A program made the position numbers and the translations under genes. A stretch of DNA of 64,000 nt from Chitinivibrionales bacterium (GTDB lineage Bacteria; Fibrobacterota; Chitinivibrionia; Chitinivibrionales; FEN-1185), in the NCBI GenBank assembly GCA_035516255.1, contig DATJAL010000051.1, positions 1 to 64,000 on the forward strand, written 5' to 3'. Within the stretch, counting starts at the first letter, position 1. Each line of letters starts with the position of its first letter. Below, in pieces: positions 1-8,688 of this stretch. A model generated the notes under the pieces. It saw nothing but the letters and a program-made list of their open reading frames with translations, was not told the DNA's origin and made no database searches.

Positions 1-186
1 GAGGAATAATATTTCTTCCTTTATTTTTTCCAGCGGCTTGTGGCCCTCGAGCCGCTGGCGGTAGCAGCCCCGGCAGTGCAGGTTGCAGATGTCGGTGATC
101 TCCACCCATCCCTGCGGATTGTCGTTGAGCGACCAGGGGAAACGGTAAAGGTCGCTTTTTTCCGGATCAGGAATATTCATGTTCAT
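1..186 (-). CDS. radical SAM protein, N-terminal part (runs off window start)
   Basis: Only the first 62 codons are inside the window, and the rest lies to the left. About residue 32 the protein shows C-N-L-H-C-R-G-C, the CxxxCxxC triad that ligates the [4Fe-4S] cluster and SAM in radical SAM enzymes, preceded by 'WVEITDIC', the usual first beta strand. The ATG at 184-186 is chosen because AAGGAG lies just upstream; a second in-frame ATG is two codons in. Family membership is clear, but the substrate cannot be told from this piece. A sigma-54-type promoter lies about 50 bases upstream (239-254). Confidence 0.8.
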   Translation of the reverse strand, partial: MNMNIPDPEKSDLYRFPWSLNDNPQGWVEITDICNLHCRGCYRQRLEGHKPLEKIKEEILFL

Positions 187-238
187 GGTTGCGCTCCTTG
201 AGAGATTGTTTTTTCTGGCGGATAAGACGTTTATTTAA

Positions 239-254
239 TGCGAACAGCATGCCA
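239..254 (-). promoter_or_regulatory. sigma-54-type promoter for the radical SAM gene
   Basis: Read on the minus strand: TGGCAT-GCTGT-TCGCA. The GG and GC dinucleotides have exact -24/-12 spacing, with one mismatch in the -12 block (TTGC to TCGC). It points at the radical SAM start at 186. The 187-499 gap holds this site and its divergent partner at 433-448, and nothing else recognisable. Confidence 0.55.
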
Positions 255-432
255 ATTATTTCACAGAACGGCGGATAATGGGGGCTTTTTGCTTAAAAGA
301 CTTATTCGCATTTCTGAAAAAAAATTCCTGATTTGCAAAAAAACCGGATGAAGTAAAGTCGCTTTAAAAACGGTTTTTGTTCTGTTAGCCTCTTGACCTG
401 GTCTTTTTGCGTGTTTTTAGAAAGAAATTCCA

Positions 433-448
433 TGGCATTCCTTTTGCG
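433..448 (+). promoter_or_regulatory. sigma-54-type promoter for the cupredoxin gene
   Basis: TGGCAT-TCCTT-TTGCG is an exact match to TGGCAY-N5-TTGC with correct spacing, 52 bases before the cupredoxin ATG. It is among the five best sigma-54 matches in the window. Confidence 0.8.
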
Positions 449-499
449 AAAATTTCTTTAAGAATTCCAAGGACCATGGGGTAAAGTGAGGAGGTAGCG

Positions 500-1150
500 A
501 TGCGGCGCAATAATGGAAATTGTCTTCGCAAAATATATGGGGCGGCCGCCCTTTTAATTCTGGCTGCCGGGACCGGATGGGCCGCAATACAGGTGGTCCA
601 ATTCGGGGGAAATTTGGGGTTCGTCTATTCACCGAGTAATTTCACCGCAACAGTGGGCGACACGGTCCAATGGATCGGCGATTTCAGCGTGCACCCGTTG
701 AGCTCGACCACCATTCCCACGGGCGCGCAGAGCTGGCATAACGGCGGCGGAACGTCCTTCCAATACGTGATAAAAGTGGCCGGGACGTACCATTACCAGT
801 GCGACGTCCATTTCAGCATCGGCATGACCGGCTCGTTTACGGCGAACGGATCGGGTGTGAAGAATTTAGGGCAAAACGGCCGCTCGTTGCAAAACGGCGT
901 TTTTCTGCTTGTGAACACGGGCAACCCAAGAATGCCCTCAATAACGTACGGCGTTCCCCAAGCCGGACCGGTAAGGGTTGAGGTTTTTGATCTGCTGGGG
1001 AACAGTATGTCCCTTGCCGTTTTCCGGCGTCAAGAGGCGGGAATGCATTCCGTACCGCTCGATGCGCGCTTTTTTCCCGCCGGCATTTACTTTGTACGAT
1101 TGACCTGCGGAGAAACGGAATTGGTCAGGGCGATAAGGCTTGCGAAATGA
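500..1150 (+). CDS. secreted plastocyanin-like cupredoxin with type IX-style C-terminal sorting domain
   Basis: A 216-residue exported protein. An N-terminal signal peptide (hydrophobic AAALLILAAGTGWA) is followed by a cupredoxin domain, about residues 30-117. Candidate type-1 copper ligands are visible: His in 'FSVHPL', then Cys, His and Met in 'YQCDVHFSIGM', the plastocyanin/pseudoazurin arrangement. Residues about 125-216 form a C-terminal region ending 'PAGIYFVRL...AIRLAK', with 'VEVFDLLGN' before it, which is the pattern of Por/type IX secretion sorting domains in FCB bacteria. It probably carries electrons or binds copper outside the outer membrane. The ATG is preceded by GAGGTAG. Copper-fold assignment is strong; surface export is inferred from the tail. 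Confidence 0.85.
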   Translation: MRRNNGNCLRKIYGAAALLILAAGTGWAAIQVVQFGGNLGFVYSPSNFTATVGDTVQWIGDFSVHPLSSTTIPTGAQSWHNGGGTSFQYVIKVAGTYHYQCDVHFSIGMTGSFTANGSGVKNLGQNGRSLQNGVFLLVNTGNPRMPSITYGVPQAGPVRVEVFDLLGNSMSLAVFRRQEAGMHSVPLDARFFPAGIYFVRLTCGETELVRAIRLAK

Positions 1151-1178
1151 AAAAAGCCGCGTTACACGGGGCGCCGGT

Positions 1179-1481
1179 TCAGGAGATCGTGATCCTCATC
1201 GCCCCTTTCACGGTGTCCCGATAGGGTGCCTCTATTTTCAGCAACCCGTTTTTCAACCGCGCGTGCGCCTTGCCGGGAACAATGGGACAGCACAAGGACT
1301 CGGACGTTACATAGTGGATGTCGCCCATAGGCGCGGATACATACATGCTGTTTTCGTTGAGCCTGAGCTCGATGTCCTTCCTTTTTACCCCGGGAAGCGC
1401 TATCTCAATGATTAACGTGTCGTCATCGTCGCTGGAATAACGGCAAATGTGCGGCGCCGTCTTTATTTTTTTCGCGTTCAT
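1179..1481 (-). CDS. small heat-shock-like (Hsp20/alpha-crystallin) protein
   Basis: A 100-residue protein resembling a bare alpha-crystallin domain: 'LIIEIALPGVKRKDIELRLNEN' corresponds to the conserved 'lPGv.kedi.v...' strand, and 'ARLKNGLLKIEAP' matches the 'A.l.nGvL.i.lPK' motif. It lacks the long N-terminal arm and most of the C-terminal tail of typical Hsp20 chaperones. The ATG at 1479-1481 is used; an upstream extension in frame would overlap the VOC gene. Likely an ATP-independent holdase, or a CS-domain relative. It is read leftward, possibly with the VOC gene 61 bases upstream. Confidence 0.7.
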   Translation of the reverse strand: MNAKKIKTAPHICRYSSDDDDTLIIEIALPGVKRKDIELRLNENSMYVSAPMGDIHYVTSESLCCPIVPGKAHARLKNGLLKIEAPYRDTVKGAMRITIS

Positions 1482-1542
1482 TGGAATTCCCTTTGTCGGG
1501 AATATCAAGAAAAGGTTGTCGCGAGGGGGGAAAAGCGCCGCG

Positions 1543-1932
1543 TCAACCCGCGGGCTGGGCCAGGTTGACAAGATTGCCGCACGTGTCGTCAAAAAGCACA
1601 GACTTGATTCGGCCCATGGAAAAAGGCTCGCCCCGGAAGGCGACGCCCAGCTTCTTGAGGCGGCCGTACTCGGCGTCAAAATCCTTTGTGACCAGCATCA
1701 AGACCGGCATGCCCGCCCCGTACATGGCCTTCTGGTACGTTTGGGCCTGCGGGGATGCGGCAGCTTCAAGGACCAATTCCGCTCCGTCAACGCCTTCGGG
1801 TGAACTCACCGTCAGCCACCGGTATTCCCCCTGCGTGACATCACCCTTCTTCATGAAACCCAGGACCGTCGTGTAATACTGCAGCGCTTCATCCTGATTT
1901 TTCACGTACAGGCTTGCAAACTTTATGATCAT
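1543..1932 (-). CDS. VOC-superfamily (glyoxalase/dioxygenase-like) protein
   Basis: This 129-residue protein starts 'MIIKFASLYVKNQDEALQYY' and continues 'VLGF', the standard first beta-alpha unit of vicinal-oxygen-chelate proteins. It ends with 'RIKSVLFDDTCGNLVNLAQP', the 'F.DPdGN...l.q' motif. Such proteins are metal-dependent lyases, isomerases, dioxygenases or antibiotic-binding proteins, and the exact substrate cannot be assigned. Only part of the usual His/Glu metal set is obvious. It could be cotranscribed with the Hsp20-like gene downstream. Confidence 0.8.
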   Translation of the reverse strand: MIIKFASLYVKNQDEALQYYTTVLGFMKKGDVTQGEYRWLTVSSPEGVDGAELVLEAAASPQAQTYQKAMYGAGMPVLMLVTKDFDAEYGRLKKLGVAFRGEPFSMGRIKSVLFDDTCGNLVNLAQPAG

Positions 1933-2028
1933 AACGCCCTCCGCTCAAATGTGTGCATGTTCGGGTTTTGATGAGTCGCGCCGCCGGCTCGGCGCGTGTA
2001 AAGCCGTCCGTCCCGATTTACTATGCGG

Positions 2029-2775
2029 TCACTCGTGCATGTGCATATGCTTGTGGTGCCCGCCCCAGCCTCCGAGAACCAGTCGGATATAGGCGCCGTT
2101 CTGCAGGATCGAAGGCATGTCGGACACACGGATCCCATCGGAATACCAGCTTTTGTTTATGTACAGATCGAACAAATACCCGATCCTGAGTCCTATGGCC
2201 AGCCCCTTGTCCCCGTCCTTTGATGCGAGCACGTAATTGCTGCCGAGTCCGAGATTGAGAAGCGGCGTCAGTTGCCCGATGAATGAATTCGGTTCGGTGG
2301 AAGCAAGCAGCGATGCCAGCGTTTTTGAATTGTCCCTGAAGTAAATTGAATTGCCGCCCACGCCCAGGCCGAGATACGGGTACAGGCTGACGGGCCATTC
2401 GGGAGGGAGTGAATTGAACCCCATGTTCCACACTATTTCGCCGGCGCACAATGTCACGCGGACCGGCCCGTTTACATTGTCTCCCCAAATCCTGAACATG
2501 ATCGCGCTTTCCATGACCAGCCGGCGATAGTCTTTATACCCGCCGAGTGAAAGCGTCCATGCCTGTTCGGGAAAGGCCGAAAAGCCTGAGGATTTTAGGA
2601 AATTGTTCAATTGCCCGAAGTCAATCCAGGAGAACCCGGGGCTGATGTAGCCGAACTGGTGGGTCGGCTTCATCATTTTCATCTCCATCGAATCGTTCTC
2701 CATGGAGTGCGCTGCGGCAATGCTAACAAAGGCGGCCAGAAACAGCAGGACGAACCTTTGTTGAAAAGCTTTCAT
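2029..2775 (-). CDS. predicted outer-membrane barrel protein with Met/His-rich ends
   Basis: A 248-residue protein with a clear signal peptide (FVLLFLAAFVSIAAA). The mature N-terminus is Met-rich ('HSMENDSMEMKMMKPTH') and the last residues are 'GGHHKHMHMHE'. In between are alternating aromatic and glycine-rich strands ('LYPYLGLGVGGNSIYF', 'LAIGLRIGYLFDLYI', 'AYIRLVLGG'), as in small outer-membrane beta-barrels. Met/His clusters at both ends suggest copper or other metal binding, but that is inference. No family name is recognised. A sigma-54-type site lies 52 bases upstream of the start. Confidence 0.6.
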   Translation of the reverse strand: MKAFQQRFVLLFLAAFVSIAAAHSMENDSMEMKMMKPTHQFGYISPGFSWIDFGQLNNFLKSSGFSAFPEQAWTLSLGGYKDYRRLVMESAIMFRIWGDNVNGPVRVTLCAGEIVWNMGFNSLPPEWPVSLYPYLGLGVGGNSIYFRDNSKTLASLLASTEPNSFIGQLTPLLNLGLGSNYVLASKDGDKGLAIGLRIGYLFDLYINKSWYSDGIRVSDMPSILQNGAYIRLVLGGWGGHHKHMHMHE

Positions 2776-2826
2776 AAATTCCTCCCTGTTGACGGTGTGC
2801 TTTGGTTTTCTTACTCATTAACCTTT

Positions 2827-2842
2827 CGCAATTCCTGTTCCA
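2827..2842 (-). promoter_or_regulatory. sigma-54-type promoter for the barrel protein gene
   Basis: Read on the minus strand: TGGAAC-AGGAA-TTGCG. Spacing is exact, with one mismatch (C to A) in the -24 block. Together with the site at 3028-3043 it makes the 2776-3125 gap another divergent sigma-54 region. Confidence 0.55.
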
Positions 2843-2890
2843 ACCTGGGAAAAGGGATTTGCATTTATTTATTAACAGGGGAAAATGTCA

Positions 2891-3055
2891 ATGGTACAAT
2901 CGGATATTCCTGTTTTTGCAAAAGAGATTATCAAAAATGGTATTCTTACGGGAAAGTGTCCGTGGAAAGCAATCCGGGTAAAAGCACCGGTTGAAAAGCA
3001 ACTAGTCATAAAGAAATACGCGGGACAAGGCACGTTGCTTGCTTATTATAGTTGA
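2891..3055 (+). CDS. possible 54-residue small protein
   Basis: This short reading frame (an earlier in-frame ATG is at 2885) has AGGGG about nine bases before the ATG at 2891. The product begins 'MVQSDIPVFAKEIIKNGILT' and is basic with no known motif. It is doubtful because a good sigma-54 site (3028-3043) lies inside its 3' end. It may be chance or a remnant. Confidence 0.25.
   Translation: MVQSDIPVFAKEIIKNGILTGKCPWKAIRVKAPVEKQLVIKKYAGQGTLLAYYS
3028..3043 (+). promoter_or_regulatory. sigma-54-type promoter for the GGDEF operon
   Basis: AGGCAC-GTTGC-TTGCT has exact -24/-12 spacing and one mismatch (T to A at the first base). It lies 83 bases before the ATG at 3126, the first gene of a four-gene rightward run. 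Confidence 0.6.
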
Positions 3056-3125
3056 CTGTTACCATCGACCCGTTTCGATAACGAAGGGGCCGGAGAGGGC
3101 GCAATAAGAATCGGGGGAAAAAATT

Positions 3126-3599
3126 ATGAACCAAACTGGGACACCGGTGATCGAGAACGATGCCTTGCTCTCCGAAGACTATTTCCAAAAAATGCTGATT
3201 CACGAGCGCAAACGGACCGAACGTTTCGGCCGGCCCTTCATGCTCATCATGCTTGACGTGGGCCGGCTGGTTGAAAAACGGCGGGAAGCAAACGACATTC
3301 TTTTTCAGAACCTTGCCCTGGCGGTAAATTCCTCCACCCGGGAAATCGACCTGAAGGGCTGGTACATGCGCGATAAGCTTATCGGCATTTTGTGTCCCGA
3401 ATTCAGCAGGGCCGACAAAAACTGGATTCTCGAAAAGCTTGGGCAGAAACTTGCCGCGTACCTGGAGCCCGACGAAGCGGCGGCAATCAAGATATTCTGC
3501 TTGTTCTATCCCGATATTGAGGAAAAGAACGCCCGTGGCGCAAAAGACATTGACATTGACGAACTGCATCCGGAATGGCGGGGGTTTTTCCAATCGTAA
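3126..3599 (+). CDS. stand-alone degenerate GGDEF-like protein
   Basis: A 157-residue soluble protein. 'SEDYFQKMLIHERKRTERFGRPFMLIMLDVG' has the look of the first half of a GGDEF domain (RRYF...L..E..RA.RYG.P..LL.LDID). Where the catalytic RYGGDEF should be, it has 'KGWYMRDKLIGIL', so the metal- and GTP-binding acid residues are missing. The same domain occurs at the N-terminus of the sugar transferase at 19510-20667 (shared SEDYF, ERKR-ER, STR-ID-KGWY, IGI). It sits eight bases before an active diguanylate cyclase. A likely role is nucleotide sensing or a protein-protein module in c-di-GMP control; no enzymatic activity is expected. Confidence 0.65.
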   Translation: MNQTGTPVIENDALLSEDYFQKMLIHERKRTERFGRPFMLIMLDVGRLVEKRREANDILFQNLALAVNSSTREIDLKGWYMRDKLIGILCPEFSRADKNWILEKLGQKLAAYLEPDEAAAIKIFCLFYPDIEEKNARGAKDIDIDELHPEWRGFFQS

Positions 3600-3606
3600 A
3601 GCCGCC

Positions 3607-4548
3607 ATGCCGGACAGCGCATGCCCGATCACCATGGTTCTTGAGAACGCACCTGTGGATAAAGAAACGAGCCGCGAAAGAAATGATGAGGAAGGGGTGG
3701 AAACCTTGCCGTTTTACACTCCCTTGTCCCTTGACCTTGTTTCCGCACTGGCGGGCGACCGGCCGCTCACCGATCCCGAAAAAGCGGTGGTGGAGGAAAT
3801 GCGGAAAAAGCGTGAGGAAAAGTTTTTTTCCGACCTCCTGTACGCCGTCACGCACCGTTTTTTTTCCCCTTCCGTCGCCGAGGACCTGTGGAACAAAATC
3901 CTGCGGCACAAATATGAAATGTCAAGCATCATGAAACGGAACATCCGGATCGCCGTCGCCTCGCTCGACTACCTTTCGAACCTTACCACGGAACTCCCTT
4001 CCCCCACGGTGAGCGACGAAGGGTATATTTCCAATCTCGTCTATCTTTCCGTTCATGACGGCCTCACCGGCCTGTTCAACCATTCGTCCTGCTTCCAGAA
4101 AATGGACGCCGAGCTGAAGCGGTTCACCCGCTATCATACGCCCGCATCGCTCCTCATGATCGATATCGACAATTTCAAGGAAATCAACGACCGGTTGGGC
4201 CACCAGGCGGGGGACAACGTCCTGGTGTCGCTGGGAAAAATTATTCGCGAGGAGGTGCGGGAGCCGGACATCTGCTGCCGCTACGGCGGCGACGAGTTTT
4301 CGGTGGTGATGCCGCTCACCAATTCAGACGAAGCCGGAATCCTGGCGGAGCGGTTGAGGGAACGGATCGCGCACAGCCAGTTTGACGGCAGCAGTCTGAC
4401 GGTCAGCATCGGAGTGGCATCCTACGGCGACGACACCCGGACGTCGCAAAAGCTCCTGCAGAAAGCCGACACCGCGTTGTACGAGGCGAAACGCGGCGGG
4501 AAGAACCGGGTCGTGGTGAGCGCGCAGGAACAGCAAAAGGCCGCGTAG
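3607..4548 (+). CDS. diguanylate cyclase (GGDEF domain)
   Basis: Makes cyclic di-GMP from two GTP. The 313-residue protein has an N-terminal region of about 145 residues with no recognised sensor fold, then a full GGDEF domain: 'DGLTGLFNHSSCF', 'LLMIDIDNFKEINDRLGH' and the active-site 'RYGGDEFSVV'. An RxxD inhibitory site (REPD) lies five residues before GGDEF, so product feedback inhibition is likely. 'LTVSIGVA' and 'ADTALYEAKRGGKN' complete the fold. The start at 3607 avoids overlap with the upstream gene; an ATG at 3634 is an alternative. It has no membrane segment. Confidence 0.92.
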   Translation: MPDSACPITMVLENAPVDKETSRERNDEEGVETLPFYTPLSLDLVSALAGDRPLTDPEKAVVEEMRKKREEKFFSDLLYAVTHRFFSPSVAEDLWNKILRHKYEMSSIMKRNIRIAVASLDYLSNLTTELPSPTVSDEGYISNLVYLSVHDGLTGLFNHSSCFQKMDAELKRFTRYHTPASLLMIDIDNFKEINDRLGHQAGDNVLVSLGKIIREEVREPDICCRYGGDEFSVVMPLTNSDEAGILAERLRERIAHSQFDGSSLTVSIGVASYGDDTRTSQKLLQKADTALYEAKRGGKNRVVVSAQEQQKAA

Positions 4549-4563
4549 AAAGGAATGCCGTAC

Positions 4564-5055
4564 ATGGACATCCTGGATTTTGCCCTGGGTATCGAAGAGG
4601 AAGGCATGGCCCTGTACGCCGGCCTTGCCGAAAAGGCCGCGCCGCGTGAAATCGCGGGCATTTTCAGGTTTTTTGAAACCGAGGAGAAGCGCCATTACGA
4701 AATATTCGAAGCCTGGAAGAAAAACAGCGCGGCGCCGCCCGTGGAGGACACCGGTCTGCCGGATAAGGTCGCGGAGGCCTTCAAGAACCTGTCGCAGCAA
4801 TTCGATGCGGCGGGCGTTCCCGCCCTCGACCACGAAGACGCCTACAAGAAGGCGTTGGGCGTCGAGGAGAAAAGCATAAAGTTCTACGGCGCGATGCAAG
4901 ACGACATGGATGACGAGGAGCAAAAACTGGTGCTCGGGCTCATCATCCAGCAGGAGCACGCGCATGTGACGCTGATACACCAATTGATGGAATTCCAGCG
5001 GCACCCGAACGAATGGCTCGAAAACGCCGAATGGAACCATTACGAGGATTATTGA
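4564..5055 (+). CDS. rubrerythrin-like ferritin-fold protein
   Basis: This four-helix protein of about 163 residues has two copies of the diiron pattern: 'EEEGMALY' with 'EEKRHYE' in the first half, and 'EEKSIKFY' with 'QQEHAHV' in the second. That is the E...ExxH arrangement of the rubrerythrin/erythrin family. No C-terminal rubredoxin domain is present. A likely role is peroxide reduction or iron handling in the cytoplasm. AAGGA is better spaced for the ATG at 4564 than for the ATG at 4555. It is in one run with the cyclase and the pterin dehydratase. Confidence 0.8.
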   Translation: MDILDFALGIEEEGMALYAGLAEKAAPREIAGIFRFFETEEKRHYEIFEAWKKNSAAPPVEDTGLPDKVAEAFKNLSQQFDAAGVPALDHEDAYKKALGVEEKSIKFYGAMQDDMDDEEQKLVLGLIIQQEHAHVTLIHQLMEFQRHPNEWLENAEWNHYEDY

Positions 5056-5089
5056 CGTCTGCGAATAATAAACCCTTAAAGGAGACGGC

Positions 5090-5419
5090 ATGAACCTGAA
5101 CAATGAGCACTGCACCCCAATTGCAGCCGGAAGCGCTCCGCTGAGCGACCGGGATGAAGACGAGTATCTCGAATCCGTTGCCGGATGGGATCTGGTCCGC
5201 GAAACGCCGCACAAGATCAAACGGGAGATTAAATTCGGCACATACATGGACGGCGCTGATTTCGCGCACGAGGTCGCCGCGATCGCCGACGCCGAGAACC
5301 ACCATCCCGCGATGCACGTGTATTATAAAAAGGTCGTCATCGAGCTGTATACCCATTCGGTGGAGGGGTTGTCGAAAAATGATTTTATCATTGCGGCGAA
5401 AGTCAATAATGCCCTGTAA
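5090..5419 (+). CDS. pterin-4a-carbinolamine dehydratase-like protein
   Basis: The 109-residue product contains the family signature around 'DAENHHPAMHVYYKKVVIEL', followed by 'THSVEGLSKNDFIIAAKVN', which holds the conserved 'THd.gGLt..D...A..id' segment. The enzyme dehydrates 4a-hydroxytetrahydropterin, and many bacterial members are of unknown physiological role. The ATG is preceded by AAAGGAG. It is the last gene of the sigma-54-headed run. Confidence 0.85.
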   Translation: MNLNNEHCTPIAAGSAPLSDRDEDEYLESVAGWDLVRETPHKIKREIKFGTYMDGADFAHEVAAIADAENHHPAMHVYYKKVVIELYTHSVEGLSKNDFIIAAKVNNAL

Positions 5420-5486
5420 GCTGCCTGCCTTTAGCTTCAGATGCTGACATTCTTTACTAAAGAAAAGCTCCACCACTTGTAATCAT

Positions 5487-5540
5487 CGGGGCCTTCAGCC
5501 CCGAACCCCGACCCACTTTTCTTCTGCAGCCAAGAAAAGT
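5487..5540. terminator. two adjacent hairpins, likely terminator or remnant of a dispersed element
   Basis: CGGGGC-N5-GCCCCG at 5487-5503 is followed by ACTTTTCTT-N8-AAGAAAAGT at 5515-5540, a perfect nine-base-pair stem. The flanking text resembles a widespread intergenic element with AAGAAAAGT arms. It separates the pterin dehydratase from the converging giant lipoprotein gene. The rest of 5541-5655 is GC-rich and shows no gene. Confidence 0.5.
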
Positions 5541-5655
5541 AGGCAAAAGACGCCGCGCCCGCAGCGCCGCCGCGGCGAGGCCGCGGAACGCCCAGAGTAT
5601 TATTATTTTGTAAAACGGAATTTAGCAAGAAGGGCCCGGAAGGCACAAGTAAACG

Positions 5656-8600
5656 TTACGGCGTCACCGAGACTGAAGCACTTGGCGGTGATTCCCCGGC
5701 AAGGTTCACCGCGGTCACGGTAAACCAATATTGCACGGCGGGGATGAGTCCCGGCAGAATGAATGGTGAAACCGCTTCCGTAAGGACGGTCGCCGAGTCC
5801 TTGACAAACGTATTCCCGGTAGCATAATACAGGTTGTACGACGCGGCGCCTGGAACGGCGTTCCAGCTTACCATCACGGTGTCGTTGCTCGCCGTCAACC
5901 CGCCGATGACGGGCGCGGCGGGGACCGGCGGCATCGGCGTCGCGGTCTGCGCCGCGCTCAGGGGCGATTCGCCCGACATGTTGACCGCGGTCACGGCAAA
6001 CGCATACTGCGTTCCATTGACAAGACCGGAAACAAGCCCGGGCGAGGTCGCGCCGGCAATGACCGAGGCCGTCGTCCTGCTGACCGCGGATCCGGCTTGA
6101 TAATAGAGATTGTACGAAGTCGCCCCCGCCGCCGCGGCCCAGGTCACCGTCGCGCTTGCGTCGCCGGCGGTCACGCCGCCGATGGCGGGCGCGGCGGGAA
6201 CCGGCGGCATGGGCGTCGCGGTCTGCACCGCGCTCAGGGGCGATTCGCCCGACGCGTTGACCGCGGTCACGGCGAACGCGTATTGGGTCCCATCGGCGAG
6301 CCCGGTGATCTGCCGCGGGGAAGCCGCCCCCGTTATGACCGTTGCTGTTCCTTTGTCAACGGTATTCCCCGTCTGGTAATAAATATTGTATGACGTTGCT
6401 CCCGACACCGGGACCCATCCCACCGAAACGCTTGCATCACCCGGCGTCGCCCCGCTGATGACCGGCGCGGCCGGAACGGGCGGCATGGGTGTCGCGGTCT
6501 GCACCGCGCTCAGGGGGGATTCTCCCGATGCGTTGACCGCGGTCACGGCGAACGCGTACTGCACCGCGTTGACAAGACCGGAAACAATCTGCGGGGACGC
6601 CCCGCCGGTGACGACCGATGCCGCGCCGATGGCCACCGAATTTCCCGGTTCGTAGTACACGTTGTACGAGGTGGCCCCCGGAACCGCGGCCCACGTCAGG
6701 GTGACCGTTGCGTTTCCCGCGAGCACGGAGGAGATGAGCGGCGCACCCGGCGTGGGCGGCATGGGGGTCGCGGTCTGCACCGCGCTCAGGGGCGATTCGC
6801 CGGCGATGTTTACGCCCGTCACGGCGAACGCGTACTGCGTGCCGTTGGCAAGGCCCGTCACGGCCTGCGGCGATGCCGCGCCGGCGATCACCGCGGCCGT
6901 CCCCTTGACAATTGAGCTTCCCGCCTGGTAATACAGGTTATACGACGTGGCGCCGGAGGCGGCCGACCATGCCACGCTCACGCTCGTGTTGCCGGCCAGC
7001 GCGCCCGTGATGGCCGGCGCCGGCGGCACCGCGGGAAGCGGCGTCGCGGCAAGAGGCGCGCTCAGGGGAGATTCACCCGCGATATTCACCGCGGTCACCG
7101 CAAACGCGTATTTCGTTCCATTGGCGAGGCCGGCAACGGTCCGGGGTGACGATGCACCCGGAATCTGGGTAGCAGACGTCTTGACCACCGAATCGCCCGC
7201 CTGGAAATACAGATTGTACGACGTGGCGCCCGACACGGAATTCCATCCTACCGTCACGCTCGCATTTCCCGGGATGGCGCTCGTTATCGCGGGCGCGGCA
7301 GGCAGGGGAGGCAAGGGCGTGGCGGTTTGCACCGCGGAAAGGGGGGATTCTCCCGAAATGTTCACCGCGGCCACGGCAAAGGCGTATTGGGTCCCATTGG
7401 TCAGCCCGCCCACCGCCTGCGGGGAAGTTGCGCCGGTGATCACCGAGGCTGATCCCTTGACAACTGAGAGCCCTGGTTGGTAGTAAAGGTTATACGATGT
7501 CGCCCGCGCAGAGGAGCCGAACGCAACCGTCGCCGACGCATTGCCGGGCGCAACGGCGGTGATGGCCGGCGCCGCGGGTACTGCGGGCTGCGGGGTCGCG
7601 GTCTGCACCTGGCTCAGGGGCGATTCGCCGGAAACGTTCACCGCGCTCACGGCAAACGCATATTGTGTCCCGTTGGCAAGCCCGCTTACCGTCGCCGGCG
7701 TAACCGCGCCGGTGAGCACGGCGGCGGTCCCCTTGACAATTGAGCTTCCCGCCTGGTAATACACATTGTACGATGTTGCGCGAGCGGAGGGGCCGAATGT
7801 CACGGTGACGGCGCCGTCGCCGGCTGCGATGCCGGTGATCGCCGGAGCCGCGGGAACCGCTGGCTGGGGCGTGGCGGTCTGCACCGGGCTCAGGTCGGAC
7901 TCGCCCGAAACGTTCTGGGCCGACACGGCAAACGCATACTGTGTGCCGTTTGTCAATCCGGAGACCAGGGCGGGCGAGACCACGCCGGCCACCTTCACGC
8001 CGGCCGCCTTGGACACCGTGTTCCCCGCCTGGTAATAAATGTTGTAAGAGGTGGAACCCGAAACGCTGCTGAAGCTCACGGTGACGCTCCCGTCGCCGGC
8101 AAGCAGGTTTGAGATGAGCGGGGCGCCCGGTACGGGCTGCTGCGGCGTGGCGGTCTGCACGGGCGAGAGCGGCGACTCGCCTGAAATGTTCACCGCGCTC
8201 ACGGCGAACGCATACTGCGTCCCGTTTATAAGGCCGGCCGCCGCCTGGGGCGAAACCGCGCCGGTGACCTTGGTGAGTGTCGTTTTGTCAACCGTGCCGC
8301 CCGCGGCGTAGTACAAAATATATGATGTTGCGCCGGTCACCGCGGCCCAGCTCACCGTCACGGTGCCGTTGCCCGCGGCCGCGCTCTGGATCACCGGAGC
8401 ATTCGGGATGGGGGGCATCGGCGTTGCCGTCTGGACGGGTGAGAGCCCGGATTCGCCGGCGCTGTTCTGGGAGCTCACCGCAAACGCATATTGCGTTCCG
8501 GTGGTCAGCCCGACCACGGTGGCCGGCGAGGCGGCGCCGGCGATTTTTGTTCCGGCGGTCTTGGTCACCGTTGCGCCGGCCGCATAATAAATGTTGTACG

Positions 8601-8688
8601 TGAGGGCGCCCGCGGCGGCGGGCCAGCTCACCGAGACCGCCGTGGCGGACTGCGGCGTGGCGCTGGGCGCCAGGGGCGCGGCGGGCAG
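5656..8688 (-). repeat. eleven tandem FN3-encoding repeats, about 276 bp each
   Basis: The 3' third of the giant lipoprotein gene is built of eleven units of 92 codons, the first slightly longer and the last slightly shorter. Units are highly alike in protein (GESPLSAVQTATPMPP-type boundaries) and partly in DNA, so unit number could change by recombination. Confidence 0.85.

Noticed and set aside
5834-8587. Series of about 89-residue + strand frames spaced 276 bases apart
   Set aside because: They are the opposite strand of the FN3 repeats, so the regular spacing is inherited.
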